From NCBI RefSeq assembly GCF_900163645.1, contig NZ_FUKM01000028.1:62001-126000 (forward strand): a DNA stretch of 64,000 nucleotides, read 5' to 3'. The DNA comes from Halomonas citrativorans (lineage in GTDB: Bacteria; Pseudomonadota; Gammaproteobacteria; Pseudomonadales; Halomonadaceae). The notes under the pieces were generated by a model. It had not been told where the DNA came from, did not search any database, and was given only the letters and a program-made list of their open reading frames with translations. Shown one piece after another: positions 27,800 through 37,105 of this stretch. Made by a program: the position numbers and the translations under genes. Each line of letters starts with the position of its first letter. Positions within the stretch are counted from its first letter, which is position 1.

Positions 27800-28684
27800 G
27801 TGGATACCCAGAGCCTACAGGCGTTTTTAGCCGTTGCTGAAACACAAAGCTTCTCGCGCGCTGCCGAGCAGCTTTATCTCACGCAGCCAGCGGTTAGCAA
27901 ACGTATTGCCACGCTGGAGACCCTGGTGGGCACGCGGCTGTTTGACCGTATTGGCAGGCGTATTTCGCTTACTGAGGCAGGCCATTTATTACTGCCACAA
28001 GCCAAGCGAATTCTGTTAGCGGTAGAAGATAGCCGCCGAGCGCTCGCGAATCTTTCTGGCCAGGTGGGTGGCCGATTAACGCTGGCTACCAGCCACCACA
28101 TTGGCTTACACCGCCTGCCACCTGTTTTAAAAAACTACACCCAGCGCCATCCAGAAGTAGAACTAGACCTGCATTTTCTGGATTCAGAGTTTGCCTACCA
28201 GGGCGTGCAGGATGGCACCCTGGAAATGGCCGTGGTGACGCTCGCTCCTCACCCTGTTGAGCAATTAAACGTGGTGAACCTTTGGCATGACCGGCTATGT
28301 TTTGTTTGCGCGCCCGACCACCCGCTAGCTCACGCCTCTATCCTTAGCCTTGAAGCACTTTGTCACTATAAATGTGTTCTACCTAGCGCCAAAACATTTA
28401 CCCGTACATTGATTGAGCAACGTTTTGCCAAGGCGGGCCTGTCTCTACAGGTCAGTATGGCTACCAACTATTTGGAAACATTAAAGATGATGTGCAGTGT
28501 TGGGCTTGGGTGGAGCCTACTGCCTGAGGGGATGATTACTAGTGAGCTGGTCGAGCTGAAAATAGATACACCGCCCATCTACAGGCCGCTCGGCTACTTG
28601 GTGCATACCAATCGGACACTTTCCAACGCCGCGATAAAAATGATTGAGGCGCTGGAAGCGACGAAAACGATGCATCATGGATAA
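27800..28684 (+). CDS. LysR-family transcriptional regulator
   Basis: The N-terminal winged helix-turn-helix (LQAFLAVAETQSFSRAAEQL, then LTQPAVSKRIATLE) is followed by a periplasmic-binding-protein-like effector domain from about residue 90. Length 294 is typical. The start is GTG at 27800, with only a weak ribosome site. Its divergent placement next to leuC, the same as in Pseudomonas, and the palindrome at 27747-27770 suggest it regulates leuCD and itself, perhaps in response to a leucine-pathway intermediate. The effector is not known from the sequence. Confidence 0.9.
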   Translation: MDTQSLQAFLAVAETQSFSRAAEQLYLTQPAVSKRIATLETLVGTRLFDRIGRRISLTEAGHLLLPQAKRILLAVEDSRRALANLSGQVGGRLTLATSHHIGLHRLPPVLKNYTQRHPEVELDLHFLDSEFAYQGVQDGTLEMAVVTLAPHPVEQLNVVNLWHDRLCFVCAPDHPLAHASILSLEALCHYKCVLPSAKTFTRTLIEQRFAKAGLSLQVSMATNYLETLKMMCSVGLGWSLLPEGMITSELVELKIDTPPIYRPLGYLVHTNRTLSNAAIKMIEALEATKTMHHG

Positions 28685-29178
28685 CCAGGTATATTTTATC
28701 CTTTTAGGTTCAGCAGAAAATTTATCGCAATGATGTATCTAACCACTTGCGACTACAACTCATCCTGAGTTCGACCAACTTTATGACCAACTTACCTACC
28801 TATTGCTTCTTAAAAGCACATACTTCACATCAAGGCATATAACTTACAATTAAACTTAACCACTAATACATAACCATTAGAACCTTCAATCCCTACCTTT
28901 AACCACTCTCTTAAACCTTATCTTTTAAATTCAATTTTCTATAAAAAAATTTGAAAAATACTCAATATCTTAATCATACATAAAGGAAAATAATTAAAAA
29001 AAATAATACCTCAACACTCATCAATACTACTTAGACGTTCGACATTATGACCTATTATTACCGGCTTCAATATCAACATTTATCCTGGTTCAACCTATTA
29101 GATACTCCTATACACTGAATATACACGTTTTTCTTAGCAATAGCGTTTGCTACTACGCCTCAGTGTAGGAATAACACT
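28685..29178 (+). promoter_or_regulatory. long G-poor leader region upstream of pgaA
   Basis: 494 bp without a gene. On the plus strand the segment 28801-29040 has about 10 G in 240 nt, while C remains frequent (about 20 C and 1 G in 28861-28920). This C-over-G bias is the hallmark of Rho-utilisation sequences. AGGAAT at 29167-29172 is the pgaA ribosome site and contains GGA, the core of CsrA sites; another GGA is at 28985. I could not place a convincing promoter. In E. coli the pgaA leader is controlled by CsrA and Rho. Confidence 0.5.
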
Positions 29179-31605
29179 ATGCACGGTCATCCTCGCGCCT
29201 TATTACCCATTTACTTACTCGCTTGTTTAAGCGTAGATACGGTGTATGGGCAAACCACTATAAATGCACAGCGGGAAGCCTTGGTTTTAGAAGCACGCCA
29301 TGGAGCACCTGGGCCTTCAATTGATGGCTTACAATCCCTTTATTATCGAACACAAAACAGTCGTGTACGGGAGGATTTGATAGCTCTGCTGGTACGTGCG
29401 ACAAGGTATGAAGACGCGCTGGCAGTTTGCTCAGCGTGTCAACCCCAGGATTACAGCGACTCTGAACTTGCCAACCTAGGCGGTGCAGCGCGTAGTGCAG
29501 GTGATTACCCTAAAGCGCTCTCGCTATTTCAATCGCTTACCTATCGCAGCCCTGCCTATGCAGAAGGTTGGCTTGGGCAAGCGTTAGTTCACACCGACAT
29601 GGCTAATTATACCTTGGCCGATATCGCCTTACAGCAATATAGCCAAGTGGCAGGCACGACGACCGCCGGCTTGGAAGCCAAAGGCTATTTGGCCGCAAAA
29701 ACAATGAATGCCGTTCAAGAGCTACAGGTTCGGCAAGCACTGGTAGAGCAAGACCCCGCCAATACCAGCGAGTTACAGGCACTCTACCGCTTGGCAGTGG
29801 GTTTAGGCGCCAGCTCCGCCGCCCGTAACATCATGCAGGACAACCCAACGGTTTTCTCTGAAAGTGACCGCCTTTGGCTTATCTACTACGAAGCAGTTAC
29901 TGATATACGCTTGGGCATTCATACGGATCAGCCTCCCAGAACTCGCAGTGGCTTGGCCCAGTTAAACCAGGTACTGGATTCACCAGCGGTCCCCCAGGAA
30001 TTAGTCAAGCTTGCCGAATATGACAAAGTCGTCGCACTTGCCCAGCTAAGGCACTTCTCCGAAGCGGAGGTCCTCGCCGTTAGGCTCCAACATCAGCATG
30101 GCCCGTTGCCAAGTTACGTGAGCCGGGCCAGCGCGTATGCCTTGAATGGCCTGGGCCGCCCTGACGAAGCCATTGCGCTTTACGAAGGCCTGATACAACA
30201 AACCCCTCAGCGTGGCTCTGACCCTGATGATCCGCTTAACGAAGGGCTCTTTTATAGCTATACCGACGCTCAGCGTTTTCGTGATGCTGATCGACTGTTG
30301 GCTTCCTGGCGTGCGAGCGAACCCGAACAGCGCTGGGATTTCACTCAGACCACGCGTATCAATAACCCAAACTATCAAAAAGTCCTGCTACTTGACGTGT
30401 TGCTTACTGCCTGGCGTGGTCAAGCTGGCTTGGCCAGCGAACGCTTGGCCAATTATCAAGACCAGGCACCTGGCGACCCTTATCTTTGGCAGGTTAAAGG
30501 TGACCTTGAACGAGACCGAGGCTGGCAACGAAAAGCGGAAGTATCTTACCTACGCGCGACAGAGCTACTTTCCCCAGACCAGCAAGACGCAGCCCGCCAT
30601 GGGATGCTGCTGGCCAACCTGGAGCGCGGGCAATGGAAAGGCACTACAACGGCCGCCGCGCAAGAGATCGCCGAAGCCAAACCCAGCGCAACCCGGGATG
30701 AGCTAGTACGAACGTTGCGTGAGCTACGTGCACCACAGCTGACTAGCTCGGTAACGCGTAGCGAGGGGCAAGGTAGCGGCACCCAAGCCTCGCGGGAATG
30801 GCGCTATGACGTGCTTTTGGAAGGACCACGTAATACAAGCGGCTCCCGCGCATTTGCACAACGCATCGGTCAGTATGGGAAATTTGATGACACAAACCTT
30901 TACGCAGCCTACGACATAGCGGGTTATGAGTGGAACTTACACCCAGCGACCATAAAATTTGCCACCGGGCACGGTGCCCAACTTAACAATAACTTTATGG
31001 CCTCGGTTGAGTTGCGCTACGCCGCTTCAGACCACCTAACCACCACGCTGGGCATCGAACTTAACACACCAGACACTCCTTTACGGGCGTTGCGTGACGG
31101 CATTAATGCCGACCGATATCGCGGAGAGATCGCCTATCGTCATGATGAGCGCGGCGCAGGAGCGATCGGCCTGATGGTGACCGACTTTGAAGACAACAAT
31201 CTGCGCCAATCTGTCTATGGCTACTGGAACCAAACACTCTATCATCTTGATCGCTGGCAAATTAACGGTGAAGTGTATACCACCACGTCACGCAACGATG
31301 AGGTTGAGGCCAGCTACTTCAACCCACGTCGAGACGCCAACCTCGGTGGTGTTTTATCACTAAATTATGAACTCCCCCTCGATTATAGACAGTCGTTTAT
31401 TCAGACCCTATCGCTAGGCTCCGGACGCTACTGGCAAGAAGACAATGGCAGCGAAAACACCTGGTCGCTGGGTTACGAGCATCAGTGGCAATTAGCACCC
31501 ACGTTCAATATTGAATATGGCATTTTCAGAGAAAGATCCGTTTACGACGGCACCCCTGAATATGACAACCGCATTGAGGCCAGCTTTATATGGAGGTTCT
31601 TATGA
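29179..31605 (+). CDS. pgaA: PNAG export outer-membrane porin PgaA
   Basis: Exports partly deacetylated poly-beta-1,6-N-acetylglucosamine. A signal peptide (cleavage near VYG-Q, residue 25) is followed by a TPR superhelix (about 35-510) and a C-terminal beta-barrel of about 290 residues ending in the phenylalanine-containing IEASFIWRFL. Length 808 matches PgaA/HmsH. The sequence RYRGEIAYRHDERGAGAIGLMVTDFEDNNLRQSVYG (landmark near residues 650-685) is PgaA-like. AGGAAT precedes the ATG. The stop overlaps the pgaB start (ATGA), so the two are translationally coupled. Confidence 0.92.
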   Translation: MHGHPRALLPIYLLACLSVDTVYGQTTINAQREALVLEARHGAPGPSIDGLQSLYYRTQNSRVREDLIALLVRATRYEDALAVCSACQPQDYSDSELANLGGAARSAGDYPKALSLFQSLTYRSPAYAEGWLGQALVHTDMANYTLADIALQQYSQVAGTTTAGLEAKGYLAAKTMNAVQELQVRQALVEQDPANTSELQALYRLAVGLGASSAARNIMQDNPTVFSESDRLWLIYYEAVTDIRLGIHTDQPPRTRSGLAQLNQVLDSPAVPQELVKLAEYDKVVALAQLRHFSEAEVLAVRLQHQHGPLPSYVSRASAYALNGLGRPDEAIALYEGLIQQTPQRGSDPDDPLNEGLFYSYTDAQRFRDADRLLASWRASEPEQRWDFTQTTRINNPNYQKVLLLDVLLTAWRGQAGLASERLANYQDQAPGDPYLWQVKGDLERDRGWQRKAEVSYLRATELLSPDQQDAARHGMLLANLERGQWKGTTTAAAQEIAEAKPSATRDELVRTLRELRAPQLTSSVTRSEGQGSGTQASREWRYDVLLEGPRNTSGSRAFAQRIGQYGKFDDTNLYAAYDIAGYEWNLHPATIKFATGHGAQLNNNFMASVELRYAASDHLTTTLGIELNTPDTPLRALRDGINADRYRGEIAYRHDERGAGAIGLMVTDFEDNNLRQSVYGYWNQTLYHLDRWQINGEVYTTTSRNDEVEASYFNPRRDANLGGVLSLNYELPLDYRQSFIQTLSLGSGRYWQEDNGSENTWSLGYEHQWQLAPTFNIEYGIFRERSVYDGTPEYDNRIEASFIWRFL

Positions 31606-33563
31606 AACATTGGCATGTTTTTGTAATTAGCGCTGCCTTGCTGGCCATGCTAAGCCTTCAAAGTGCCCACGCAGCCCGGGTGTCCGGTGATTACGTGGTT
31701 ATCAGCTATCATGACATTGTTGATACGGCGGTTACCCCCGATTTACCCATCTACTCACAAACCATTACCCGAAGCCGTTTAATTGAGCACTTTAACCTGC
31801 TGGCAACAGGCGGCTACCATCCTGTTAGCCTTCAACAAATTATCGACGCCAAGGCTGGTGGGCCGCCGCTCCCCGAAAAGGCCGTACTGCTTACCTTTGA
31901 TGATGGGTACCGCAGCTTTTATGACATCGTTTTTCCGCTACTCAAACTCTATAACTTTCCGGCTATTCAAGCGGTGGTGGGAAGCTGGATGGATGTTCCC
32001 GCCGGCGGGCAAGTTCCCTATGGCAATACAACCTTGCCTCGCGAACGTTTCTTAACCTGGGAGCAGGTCCGAACGCTTGATGAATCGCCCTTGGTCGAAA
32101 TTGCCTCGCATACCTACCGCCTACACTATGGCGTTAAGGGAAACCCGATGGGTAACGAGCAAGCCGCCTCTGTCACCAGCATCTGGGACCCCCAAACCGG
32201 CTATGAAAGTGAAGCCACCTATCTTCAAAGAATTCACGACGACATGGCGCGAACCCGGCAGCAGTTTCAAACGCATTTGGGTCGCTCTCCTCGCATAATG
32301 GTGTGGCCTTACGGTGCCTATAGCAAAGCAACGCTGGATATCGCTGGCGAATACGGGATGACGTACACCTTTAGCTTGCTAAGTGCGCCCAATCAACTCA
32401 ACGATGCCATGCGAACTATTAACCGCTACCTCATTGACCAGGAAACTGGCCTTCAAACCATTGATGAAATACTGTCTGATCGCGTATGGCAGCCCGAAGA
32501 ACTCCGTATCGTCCACGTTGATTTGGATTACGTTTTTGATGAAGACCCCGTGCAGCAAGAACGAAACCTCGACAGGCTGATTGAACGAATTTTTAACTAC
32601 GGAATTAGCACCGTTTATTTACAAGCATTTGCAGACCCAGATGGCAACGGCGTCGCCGATGAACTCTACTTCCCTAATCGTCATTTACCGGTAAGAGCCG
32701 ACCTTTTCAACCGAGTCGCCTGGCAGCTTAAAAAACGTGCTGAGGTAAAAGTCTATGCCTGGATGCCCGTTCTCTCATTTGATCTTGGTGACGGACACCG
32801 CTATGTCACCGATGTCAGAACGGGTGCCGAGAACCCCGGCCAATACCGCCGACTCTCACCCTATGTAGAAGATAATCGTCGTATTATCCGTGAAATTTAT
32901 CAAGACCTCGGGCGGCTGACGAAATTCGATGGCCTGATCTTTCACGATGATGCTTTTCTCACCGACTTTGAAGATAACAATCCCGAAGCACTGTCCGCCT
33001 ATGCACAGGTTTCTCTGCCTGCTGATGTGGCCTCGATCAAGAACGATGACAACCTGATGGATCTATGGACTCGGCATAAGACCCAGTTCTTGACAAATTT
33101 TACTGACGAACTGACACAAGCCGCTGACTACTACCGCCAAGCCGACAACAAAGTATTCACAACGGCGCGCAACCTTTATGCAGGCACGATAATGAACCCA
33201 GAAAGCCAGCTGTGGTTCTCCCAGGATATCCAAAATTTCGCAGAGAGCTACGACTTTGTTGCCGTCATGGCCATGCCCTATATGGAAGAAGCAGACAACC
33301 CTAACGAATGGCTGCGGGCGCTGGCGCAACGCTCACTTTCTCAGGTTAATGCCAATCAGTTGGTCTTTGAATTACAGACCCAGGATTGGCGCACCCAAAC
33401 CCCGATCCCCAGCGCGGAAATCGCTGAATGGATACGTTTGCTGCGCGAAGAAGGCATCAAACATATCGGTTACTATCCGGACGATTTTATTCAAAGCCAT
33501 CCTGAAATCAGTGTTATTAAGCCCGCCTTCTCCATTGGACGTCGCTTTAGGGCTCTCCCATGA
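31602..33563 (+). CDS. pgaB: poly-beta-1,6-N-acetyl-D-glucosamine N-deacetylase PgaB
   Basis: Periplasmic enzyme that deacetylates PNAG before export. The polysaccharide deacetylase domain has the metal/catalytic set D100-D101 (TFDDGY), H170 and H175 (ASHTYRLHYG). The C-terminal glycoside-hydrolase-like domain (about 300-640) carries VDLDYVFDEDP and LIFHDDAFLTDFED. The start ATG 31602 has GGAGG just upstream; an in-frame ATG at 31590 is less likely. Unlike E. coli PgaB, the signal peptide ends SAHA-AR without a lipobox cysteine, so the protein is predicted to be soluble rather than a lipoprotein. It overlaps pgaA and pgaC by 4 nt each. Confidence 0.93.
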   Translation: MKHWHVFVISAALLAMLSLQSAHAARVSGDYVVISYHDIVDTAVTPDLPIYSQTITRSRLIEHFNLLATGGYHPVSLQQIIDAKAGGPPLPEKAVLLTFDDGYRSFYDIVFPLLKLYNFPAIQAVVGSWMDVPAGGQVPYGNTTLPRERFLTWEQVRTLDESPLVEIASHTYRLHYGVKGNPMGNEQAASVTSIWDPQTGYESEATYLQRIHDDMARTRQQFQTHLGRSPRIMVWPYGAYSKATLDIAGEYGMTYTFSLLSAPNQLNDAMRTINRYLIDQETGLQTIDEILSDRVWQPEELRIVHVDLDYVFDEDPVQQERNLDRLIERIFNYGISTVYLQAFADPDGNGVADELYFPNRHLPVRADLFNRVAWQLKKRAEVKVYAWMPVLSFDLGDGHRYVTDVRTGAENPGQYRRLSPYVEDNRRIIREIYQDLGRLTKFDGLIFHDDAFLTDFEDNNPEALSAYAQVSLPADVASIKNDDNLMDLWTRHKTQFLTNFTDELTQAADYYRQADNKVFTTARNLYAGTIMNPESQLWFSQDIQNFAESYDFVAVMAMPYMEEADNPNEWLRALAQRSLSQVNANQLVFELQTQDWRTQTPIPSAEIAEWIRLLREEGIKHIGYYPDDFIQSHPEISVIKPAFSIGRRFRALP

Positions 33564-34810
33564 ACATACTCGACTACTTAGCCATGTTCACGCTTGGTTA
33601 CCCGAGCCTAATGGCAACCATCTGGATTTGTGGCGGCATCTACTTTTATGTGCATTGGGAACGTAAGCAGCCTTGGCCCGATACGTTTGAATGGGATGAA
33701 AACGCGCCTTCAGTCACGGTGTTGCTGCCCTGTTATAACGAAAGCGCTAATGTCGATGAAACTGTTCATCATCTTTTCAAGCAAAACTATCCGCACATAG
33801 AAGTGGTTGCCATTAATGATGGTAGCAATGACAACACCGGTAGTCGGCTTGAAGCGCTCGCGGTTGAGTATCCTGGGTTAAAAGTGCTGCACCAACCCAA
33901 CCAGGGTAAAGCTAGCGCTATGAATCATGGGTTGGGTGAGGCAACGGGCGAGATCATTGTGGGCATTGATGGAGATGCCATTCTCGATTACGACGCTATT
34001 AGCTACATGATGGGGCATTTTATAAGCAGCCCTAAAGTAAGCGGCGTCACCGGCAACCCTCGCGTGAGAACCCGTTCAACGGCTATTGGCAAAATACAAA
34101 CCGGCGAATTTTCCGCGATTATCGGTCTTATCAAACGAGCCCAGCGTATCTACGGCATGGTGTTTACCATATCCGGTGTTATCTGTGCATTTAGACGCAC
34201 GGCTCTGGAGAAAGTCGGCGGCTGGAACACCGATATGATTACCGAAGATATCGACATTAGCTGGCGTTTGCAGCTGGTAGGCGGCCATGTCCGCTACGAG
34301 CCACGCGCCATGTGCTGGGTGCTGATGCCTGAAACGCTGCGCGGGCTTTTTAAGCAGCGGCTGCGCTGGTCCCAAGGTGGTGGAGAAGTCGTTTTGCGTT
34401 ATTTCTCTCAAACCATTCGCTGGAGGAATCGGCGCTTCTGGCCATTGATGCTGGAATATATCGTCAGTGTGGTCTGGTGCTACTCGGTGATCGCTTTACT
34501 TATCGCCTGGCTTATTTCCCTGGCGGCTCAGCCCACGGCTTGGCCGATCACAACACAGACATTCTCATATTTTGGCAGCCTTCTTATCGCGATTAGCTTT
34601 ATCCAATTTACCGTCAGTTTTTATATCGACAGTCGCTACGACAAACAGATATTTCGCTGCGTTTATTGGAGCATTTGGTACCCATTTGCCTACTGGATGA
34701 TCAATATGGCGACCGTTGTTATTGCCTTCCCAAAAGCCATCATGCGCCAACAAGGAAGGCTTGCGACCTGGACCAGCCCAGACCGAGGAGAGCCCTTCCA
34801 TGAACAATAA
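33560..34810 (+). CDS. pgaC: PNAG synthase catalytic subunit PgaC
   Basis: Inner-membrane family-2 glycosyltransferase that polymerises GlcNAc from UDP-GlcNAc. Catalytic motifs in order: VLLPCYNES (about 54-62), D87 in NDGS, D137-x-D139 in GIDGDA, the acceptor base region TED at 228-230, and QRLRW at 266-270. One helix precedes and about three follow the catalytic domain. Length 416 is close to E. coli PgaC (441). It is translationally coupled to pgaB (ATGA overlap) and overlaps the start of pgaD. Confidence 0.95.
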   Translation: MNILDYLAMFTLGYPSLMATIWICGGIYFYVHWERKQPWPDTFEWDENAPSVTVLLPCYNESANVDETVHHLFKQNYPHIEVVAINDGSNDNTGSRLEALAVEYPGLKVLHQPNQGKASAMNHGLGEATGEIIVGIDGDAILDYDAISYMMGHFISSPKVSGVTGNPRVRTRSTAIGKIQTGEFSAIIGLIKRAQRIYGMVFTISGVICAFRRTALEKVGGWNTDMITEDIDISWRLQLVGGHVRYEPRAMCWVLMPETLRGLFKQRLRWSQGGGEVVLRYFSQTIRWRNRRFWPLMLEYIVSVVWCYSVIALLIAWLISLAAQPTAWPITTQTFSYFGSLLIAISFIQFTVSFYIDSRYDKQIFRCVYWSIWYPFAYWMINMATVVIAFPKAIMRQQGRLATWTSPDRGEPFHEQ

Positions 34811-35084
34811 ACTCGTGCCTATCATTATTGATAACCCTTCCCAACGAGGCTGGGGCTACCGTATCCGCGACCTCCTTATTACGGCTGCCACACTTATTTT
34901 ATGGCTACTCGTGCTGGCAAGGTTATACACCTTCTTTGTTATTGAAGAGGCCATTCTGGAACAACTTTATGGCTCCCTTATGATCAAAGTCGTCGCCTCT
35001 GGATTTGTCGTTACCTTTCTGCTTTTTCATTGCTGGGCGGTTTACAACCAATACCTGTATACCCGCATTGTGAAACACCATTAA
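34800..35084 (+). CDS. pgaD: PNAG synthase accessory subunit PgaD
   Basis: Small two-helix membrane protein that, with PgaC, forms the c-di-GMP-responsive synthase. ATG 34800 has GAGGAG upstream and gives 94 residues; the longer frame from 34716 lies wholly inside pgaC. Hydrophobic helices lie at about 28-46 (LITAATLILWLLVLARLYT) and 62-80. It starts IIIDNPSQRGWGYRIRD, similar to the N-terminus of other PgaD proteins (VITxxx...R). The 3' end overlaps a convergent acetyltransferase gene by 74 bp. Confidence 0.85.
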   Translation: MNNKLVPIIIDNPSQRGWGYRIRDLLITAATLILWLLVLARLYTFFVIEEAILEQLYGSLMIKVVASGFVVTFLLFHCWAVYNQYLYTRIVKHH

Positions 35085-35547
35085 CATTACGCGCAATCAT
35101 CAACACTTCGTCTGATGAATATAAATTACTAATAGTGGCTTCAATCTCAGCGCCTAATGTGGATCTATATAATCGTTGAGCAACGTTATCCGCTCTAGTG
35201 GTGACCAATACGTGCTTTAACGTGGAACCCTGTTTTGCCAGCTGCTCTTTAACCAAAGGGAGTGAATTTTCGATTAAATTTTTCCCAACCCCTTTACCTT
35301 GACGATTTGGCAATACTGCCAATTGCTCTAACTCCAGAACCGCCTCCGGGCGGAAGCCGCTTTTTTGCATCCAAACAATATATCCAATAACGCTACACTC
35401 CTCCTCTACGACAAAGCAAAGAAATCGAGGAGAGGCACTGAGACTGCATTCCAACCATTCATACGAATGCGTTTGGCGAGGAAATGCCAGTGAATGGACG
35501 CTTGCAGCTTCGTCTAAATCAGCGATGTTCATTGACCTTATTTTCAT
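35011..35547 (-). CDS. GNAT-family N-acetyltransferase
   Basis: Predicted acetyl-CoA-dependent acetyltransferase, substrate unknown. The motif A region LEQLAVLPNRQGKGVGKNLIE carries the Q-x-x-G-x-G acetyl-CoA loop, and the downstream VTTRADNVAQRLYRSTLGAE fits motif B. ATG 35547 with TGAGGT upstream gives 178 residues; the frame opens at 35562. The fold should end near ARNVNG, and the last 20 or so residues are encoded antisense to pgaD. A link to PNAG is not evident; it may simply be a chance neighbour. Confidence 0.82.
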   Translation of the reverse strand: MKIRSMNIADLDEAASVHSLAFPRQTHSYEWLECSLSASPRFLCFVVEEECSVIGYIVWMQKSGFRPEAVLELEQLAVLPNRQGKGVGKNLIENSLPLVKEQLAKQGSTLKHVLVTTRADNVAQRLYRSTLGAEIEATISNLYSSDEVLMIARNVNGVSQCGYTGIGCKPPSNEKAER

Positions 35548-35641
35548 TAAAAACCTCATCAATTTATTGATAGCATATCGGCTGCGACTAGCCTTTCAGC
35601 ACCAACCCTATTAGCCTGCTAATTCACTTTAAGGGTTTAGC

Positions 35642-36958
35642 ATGCAAGAAACGACTTTTCGGCAGCGCTTGGCGGGTGTGCTGATTCTGCTTGGGTTGAT
35701 CGCACAGGTTCTTGGGTTTACCGGTCTGATAAACACGGCGCACGCAGTGAGCTATTTGTTGTGGCTCGCCGTGATATTGCTGTGGAAGGACATTCCCAAG
35801 CGCTCACGTTTTCAGGCCGGCGTGTTGATGGTTTTGGGCATATTAATGCTGCTGGTGGCGCGTTTTTATTACCATGACCACGTGGATTGGCCCGCAATGC
35901 TGCAGGGCAATGCCTTTGTAGTGGCCATGCTGGTAGGCGTCAGCTTTATTTCCCTAGTAGGTAAACAGCAAGGGCGAAAAAAAGCGCCTGGCAAACGCTT
36001 AACGGGCAGTGGCGGCGTATTACGTACCTGGCTTGGCGTGCATTTTCTGGGCACGATTTTGAATATATCGACCGTTATTATGGTCGGTGACCGACTGGCA
36101 CGAACGGCTCCTTTAACGATTCCACAGTACCTGGCATTGAATCGAGGGCTGTCAAGTGCCGCGCTGTGGTCACCGTTTTTTGCTTCCATGGGAATAGTGA
36201 TCGCACTCGCACCACAGATGCAGTACTCCTACGTGGCACTCTTTGGATTCCCATTAGCAATGATTTCCGGGTTGCTAACGACGCTTGAACTTGGCCGCCG
36301 ATTTGATTTACGTGAGGTGTATGGCTTTTCTCTGGCACCGCGCAGCCTACTAATGCCCGTGATCATGGCCTTGTTGGTCATGGTGTTTCATTTCTGGCTA
36401 ACGCCCAGACTCTCAATTGTTGGCATTATTACCTTTTTGATCCCGGCCGTTGCCTTGATCTATAACCTGCGCGAAGGCACCGGCTATACGTTGTGGCGTG
36501 TTCGCCAACACACCACCACACGCCTCCCGGCCATGCGAGGAGAAGTCTCACTGTTTTTAGCGGCTGGGCTTTTTACGCTGGGGCTTTCAGCGCTTGTGGC
36601 TGCCGTAGCGGGCAACGATTGGACGCTATTCGAAACCTTTGGCGCACAGCAAGGCATGATGAGTTTTCTCAGCATTGTGCTGAGTGCGCTGGTGGGGCTC
36701 CACCCGATTATTGGGGTATCGGTGCTGGCCTCCATCGTAAGTTTGCACGGTGGAGAGCACACTCTGTTTGCGTTTGTCTGTTTATGTTCATGGGCCGTGG
36801 GCACCAGCGTCGGGCCTTTATCAGGGATTAACCTGAGCCTTCAGGGCCGCTACGGGATCAACGGTTACCACATGATGAAAAACAATCTTTTTTATGCAAC
36901 GGTGATGAGTCTACTTTCGCTAGCCTCAATCACTGCGATGAGCTATCTGGTGACGTAG
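35642..36958 (+). CDS. polytopic membrane protein, permease-like, unknown substrate
   Basis: I do not recognise a named family with confidence. The 438-residue product has about 10-12 predicted membrane helices and few charged loops. Features resembling ion-transporter-superfamily proteins include LVGLHPIIGVSVLASIVS and CSWAVGTSVGPLSGINLSLQGRYG near the C-terminus (about 355-410), where conserved Gly/Pro/Ser turns break helices. It follows the GNAT gene divergently and is not coupled to pgaABCD. No signal for a cofactor or a soluble domain. Confidence 0.7.
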   Translation: MQETTFRQRLAGVLILLGLIAQVLGFTGLINTAHAVSYLLWLAVILLWKDIPKRSRFQAGVLMVLGILMLLVARFYYHDHVDWPAMLQGNAFVVAMLVGVSFISLVGKQQGRKKAPGKRLTGSGGVLRTWLGVHFLGTILNISTVIMVGDRLARTAPLTIPQYLALNRGLSSAALWSPFFASMGIVIALAPQMQYSYVALFGFPLAMISGLLTTLELGRRFDLREVYGFSLAPRSLLMPVIMALLVMVFHFWLTPRLSIVGIITFLIPAVALIYNLREGTGYTLWRVRQHTTTRLPAMRGEVSLFLAAGLFTLGLSALVAAVAGNDWTLFETFGAQQGMMSFLSIVLSALVGLHPIIGVSVLASIVSLHGGEHTLFAFVCLCSWAVGTSVGPLSGINLSLQGRYGINGYHMMKNNLFYATVMSLLSLASITAMSYLVT

Positions 36959-37105
36959 CTCCCCGCCTATTGCATCACACAGAATTACCAACGGAACAGG
37001 GGCAACCCCCTTCGGTGAGCCCCTGCTCTGACCACCCAACTGACTAGATTGAGCTACTGACGCGTCCTCCCTGCCCACACCATTTTACAGTGGTTAGAGA
37101 AATGC

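Noticed and set aside
36996-37025. CAGGGGC/GCCCCTG hairpin downstream of the permease-like gene
   Set aside because: No T-run follows on either strand; it might be a weak terminator but evidence is insufficient.
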